In this document: in pieces, positions 5,547 to 7,654 of the stretch
How the letters are laid out: each line of letters starts with the position of its first letter
Numbering within the stretch: position 1 is the stretch's first letter
Source: an uncultured Propionibacteriaceae bacterium
GTDB taxonomy: Bacteria; Actinomycetota; Actinomycetes; Propionibacteriales; Propionibacteriaceae
Assembly (NCBI GenBank): GCA_937988865.1
Contig: CALKHV010000159.1
Location: 1-7,654, forward strand
Direction: 5' to 3'
Length of the DNA: 7,654 nucleotides
Position numbers and translations under genes: made by a program
Notes under the pieces: generated by a model
Told to the model about the DNA's origin: nothing
The model's database searches: none
The model's input: the letters and a program-made list of their open reading frames with translations, nothing else

Positions 5547-6986
5547 ATGACAGAGCCCTCCCAGACCCATCAGCAGGTTGTCGACGCGTTGGTCGACCGT
5601 TGGCCCGAACACCGCATCGCCCCCACCCTCGGACGCATCCAGGCCCTCTGCGACCTGCTCGGCGACCCGCATCGGGCCTGCCCGGTCATCCACATCGCGG
5701 GCACCAATGGCAAGGGCAGCACCGCGATCATGATCGACGCCCTGCTGCGCTCGGCCGGACTTCGCACGGGACGCTTCACCTCACCCCACCTCGTCGACGC
5801 CCGCGAACGCATTGCGATCGACGGCGAGGCGATTTCGGAAGTGGTCTTCGACGAGTTGTGGGAGCAGGTGCGTCCCATGGTCGAGATCGTGGACGCCCGA
5901 CTGGTGGACGGGGTCGCGATGACCTTCTTCGAGGTCATGACCGGACTGGCGTTCGCAGCCTTCGCTGACGCCCCCGTCGACGTGGCGATCCTCGAGACGG
6001 GGCTGGGCGGCACGTGGGACTGCACGAACGTCGCCGACGGCGACGTGGCCGTCATCACCCCGATCGATTTCGACCACATGCACATCCTCGGCGACACGAT
6101 CGGCGAGATTGCGTCCAACAAGGCAGGGATCATCAAGCCGGGTGCAACGGCCGTGATCATGGGCCAACGTCCGGAGGCTGCGAAGGTGCTCCTCGATCGT
6201 TGTCTCGAGGTGGGGGCGGCACCGAAGCTCGAGGGCGTCGACTTCGGGCTTCTCGACCGCCAACTCGCCGTGGGTGGGCAGTTGCTGCGGATCGACACCG
6301 CCGGCGGGCCGGTCGGCGATCTCCACCTGCCCCTCCACGGCGCCCACATGGCCCGCAACGCCGCTCTGGCGGTGGCCGCGGTCGAGGCCTTCCTCGGTGG
6401 TCATGCCCTCGAACCCCAGGTCATCGCCGACGGTCTGGCCAACGTCGAGGCGCCCGCCCGGCTCGAGACGGTGCACCACTCGCCGACGGTCGTCCTCGAC
6501 ACCTGCCACAACCCTCACGGCGTGCGAGCCACCGTGGACGCGATGGAGGAGTCGTTCGGCTTCACCCCCCTCATCGGGGTCGTCTCGATGATGTCGGACA
6601 AGGATGTGGACGCCACGCTCCCGATCCTCGCCGAGGTCATGAGCACCGTGGTCGTCACGCGCGTCTCGTCCACGGACCGGGGCATGGGCGTGGACGACCT
6701 GGCGGAGCGTGCGGCGGGGGTCTTCGGATCCGACCGCGTCGAACGAGCCGAGTCGATGTCCGCAGCGATCGACCTCGCCCTTCGGCTGGCGGACGAGGCC
6801 GGTCCGTCTGCCGGCGTCCTCGTGGCGGGCTCGGTGATCGGGGCCGGCGAGGCCAGGTCACTGCTCAAGCCCGCGTCCGGGTCAGCAGCCAGGTCGTCGT
6901 CCGATGAGCCGCTGTGGAGCGTCGGGCCGAGCCTTGATGACCCGTTCCCCGACGGGTCCGGTGCGCAGGACGAGGTGACCTGGTGA
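5547..6986 (+). CDS. folC: Folylpolyglutamate synthase / dihydrofolate synthase
   Basis: Cytoplasmic Mur-ligase-family enzyme of 479 residues. It adds L-glutamate to folates with ATP and, in most bacteria, also makes dihydrofolate from dihydropteroate. The ATP-binding loop is GTNGKGS (52-58), preceded by VIHIA. The folate-loop signature FTSPHL is at 77-82, ETGLGG at 150-155, and the segment HMHILGDTIGEIASNKAGII ends at 196. Lys192 in that segment is the likely carbamylated, metal-site lysine. The C-terminal domain carries DTCHNPHG (318-325); the usual form is D-x-A-H-N-P, so Cys320 replaces a common Ala. GEARSLL (434-440) marks the normal end of the fold. A further 39 residues, rich in Ser, Asp and Pro, follow and look disordered. 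The ATG at 5547 fits family N-termini. The stop overlaps the next gene by 4 bases (GTGA). Whether it has both activities cannot be decided here. Confidence 0.96.
   Translation: MTEPSQTHQQVVDALVDRWPEHRIAPTLGRIQALCDLLGDPHRACPVIHIAGTNGKGSTAIMIDALLRSAGLRTGRFTSPHLVDARERIAIDGEAISEVVFDELWEQVRPMVEIVDARLVDGVAMTFFEVMTGLAFAAFADAPVDVAILETGLGGTWDCTNVADGDVAVITPIDFDHMHILGDTIGEIASNKAGIIKPGATAVIMGQRPEAAKVLLDRCLEVGAAPKLEGVDFGLLDRQLAVGGQLLRIDTAGGPVGDLHLPLHGAHMARNAALAVAAVEAFLGGHALEPQVIADGLANVEAPARLETVHHSPTVVLDTCHNPHGVRATVDAMEESFGFTPLIGVVSMMSDKDVDATLPILAEVMSTVVVTRVSSTDRGMGVDDLAERAAGVFGSDRVERAESMSAAIDLALRLADEAGPSAGVLVAGSVIGAGEARSLLKPASGSAARSSSDEPLWSVGPSLDDPFPDGSGAQDEVTW
6972..6978 (+). promoter_or_regulatory. Ribosome binding site GAGGTGA for the DUF4233 gene
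   Basis: GAGGTGA is a strong match to the anti-Shine-Dalgarno partner. Its GAGG core lies 7 bases before GTG 6983, inside the 3' end of folC. It supports the GTG start and coupled translation. Confidence 0.7.
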
Positions 6987-7324
6987 GGCTCAGGCCCGAC
7001 AACCCCATGAACAAGGCCCTGCTGAGCCTGCTCATCTTCGAGGTCATCGCGTTCTGGCTGGCGCTGCCCGGCATGTTGCTGGTCGACTCGCGGGGCGTTG
7101 CGGTGTCGGTGATCGCGACGACCGCGGCGTCCCTGCTGGCCCTCGCGTCCGCCGTGACCCTCAAGCGTCCGATCGGCTACCCGCTCGGTTGGGCGACGCA
7201 GGTCGCAGGTATCGCCCTGGGTTTCCTGACGTCGATGATGTTCGTGCTCGGACTCATCTTCGCCGTGATCTGGGTCGTCTCGTTCGTCCTCGGACGCCGG
7301 CTCGAGGAAGCCACGCCCGCGTAG
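6983..7324 (+). CDS. DUF4233 family four-helix membrane protein
   Basis: Small membrane protein of 113 residues with about four hydrophobic helices (near 11-34, 38-59, 64-82 and 83-104). It has a short basic N-terminus (MRLRPD) and an Arg-Arg-containing cytoplasmic tail. The position between folC and ndk, the length and the helix pattern match DUF4233, the uncharacterised actinobacterial family found at this spot in Mycobacterium tuberculosis (Rv2446c) and Streptomyces. No catalytic residues or cysteines are visible, and no function is known. The GTG start overlaps the folC stop (GTGA) and has a strong ribosome site, so it is co-translated with folC. A role linked to folate or nucleotide metabolism is suggested only by this conserved location. 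Confidence 0.87.
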   Translation: MRLRPDNPMNKALLSLLIFEVIAFWLALPGMLLVDSRGVAVSVIATTAASLLALASAVTLKRPIGYPLGWATQVAGIALGFLTSMMFVLGLIFAVIWVVSFVLGRRLEEATPA

Positions 7325-7363
7325 ACCCCGGCCTCGGGCCATGAGAGTGTCCGTGGGGCCGGT

Positions 7364-7369
7364 TATCGT
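7364..7369 (+). promoter_or_regulatory. Candidate -10 box for ndk (leaderless type)
   Basis: TATCGT is followed by exactly seven bases and then the ndk ATG (7377-7379), so the adenine of the start codon would be the first transcribed base. No Shine-Dalgarno is present in the preceding bases, which fits leaderless translation. No clear -35 is seen. Confidence 0.55.
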
Positions 7370-7376
7370 TGCCCGC

Positions 7377-7654
7377 ATGGACCTCCAGCGGACTTTCGTC
7401 ATCGTCAAACCCGACGCCGTCGAGCGCGGCCTCACGGGCCGCATCCTCGATCGCTACCTCGACAAGGGCCTTCGGATCATCGCCCTTGAGCAGCGCACCA
7501 TCGACGCCGACCTGGCGCAGGTGCACTACGCCGAGCACATCGGACGCCCCTACTTCGACGACCTCGAGACGTTCATCACGTCGGGTCCGCTGGTGGCGGT
7601 CGTCCTGGAGGGGGAACGGGCGATCGAGGTCGTCCGGACGCTCAACGGCGTGAC
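7377..7654 (+). CDS. ndk: Nucleoside diphosphate kinase (3' end missing)
   Basis: The first 92 residues of nucleoside diphosphate kinase, which moves the gamma-phosphate between nucleoside di- and triphosphates through a phosphohistidine. The N-terminal strand carries VIVKPDAV (8-15), with Lys11 as the nucleotide-contacting lysine. The segment HYAEHIGRPYF (50-60) supplies Tyr51 and Phe60. TSGPLVAVVLEGE (68-80) and Arg87 of the VRTLNG segment also match the family. The catalytic histidine of the NxxHGSD motif would come about 25 residues later and is beyond the window, so activity cannot be confirmed. The full protein is normally about 135-140 residues. The ATG at 7377 is chosen from the family N-terminus and the TATCGT box in front of it. 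The 52-base gap from the DUF4233 gene shows no clear terminator, so it may also be read through from folC. Confidence 0.95.
   Translation, partial: MDLQRTFVIVKPDAVERGLTGRILDRYLDKGLRIIALEQRTIDADLAQVHYAEHIGRPYFDDLETFITSGPLVAVVLEGERAIEVVRTLNGV

Noticed and set aside
5570..6518. Minus-strand open frames opposite folC
   Set aside because: folC carries all family motifs on the plus strand, and the antisense products show no domain or start signal.
7326..7362. Possible hairpin between DUF4233 and ndk (CCGGCC 7328-7333 with GGCCGG 7357-7362)
   Set aside because: The 23-base loop is long, no T-tract follows, and the right arm ends just before the ndk -10 box. GC-rich DNA gives such pairings by chance.
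6515..7444. A 309-codon minus-strand open frame spanning folC, DUF4233 and ndk
   Set aside because: It crosses three supported plus-strand genes, and its product is Arg/Asp/His-rich low-complexity sequence.
1..7654. Search for tRNA/rRNA genes, CRISPR arrays, insertion sequences, toxin-antitoxin or defence genes
   Set aside because: Nothing supportable was seen; the window is almost fully covered by housekeeping and redox genes.

Overview
The window is GC-rich and tightly packed with coding sequence. It reads as a chromosomal housekeeping segment from an actinobacterium (Actinomycetota). Three things point there. The first is the order folC, then a DUF4233 membrane protein, then ndk, beside valS; this is the conserved actinobacterial neighbourhood known from Mycobacterium and Streptomyces. 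The second is a pair of membrane-anchored DsbA-like proteins with a MauE/DoxX partner. The third is the presence of TAnnnT boxes placed just before start codons, typical of leaderless actinobacterial transcripts. A propionibacterial-type host is plausible but is only an inference.

Layout. Positions 1-600 (+) hold the 3' end of a secreted or surface protein with a PKD-like C-terminal module, whose start lies outside the window. It converges, across 35 bases, on the minus-strand block 636-5457. Read in its direction of transcription, that block is a MauE/DoxX membrane protein (5457-4879), a first anchored DsbA-like protein with CPIC (4882-4055), a second one with CPYC (4052-3267), and valyl-tRNA synthetase (3215-636). 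The first three genes overlap or nearly touch and look translationally coupled. valS follows after 51 bases and has its own promoter-like box. An 89-base divergent intergenic region (5458-5546) separates this block from the plus-strand set: folC (5547-6986), a four-helix DUF4233 protein overlapping folC by 4 bases (6983-7324), and ndk (from 7377, cut by the window end before its catalytic histidine).

How the genes work together. mauE and the two dsbA-like genes look like a compact envelope thiol-disulfide module: two exported thioredoxin-fold oxidoreductases plus a membrane protein with a Cys-Gly-Cys motif that may exchange electrons with them. valS, folC and ndk serve translation, folate metabolism and nucleotide balance. 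The valS product is of the archaeal/alternative sequence type rather than the E. coli/Mycobacterium type, although it sits at the usual valS-folC locus, and it is on the opposite strand to folC. I found no RNA genes, mobile elements, CRISPR arrays, defence systems or biosynthetic clusters. No gene-free stretch exceeds 89 bases.
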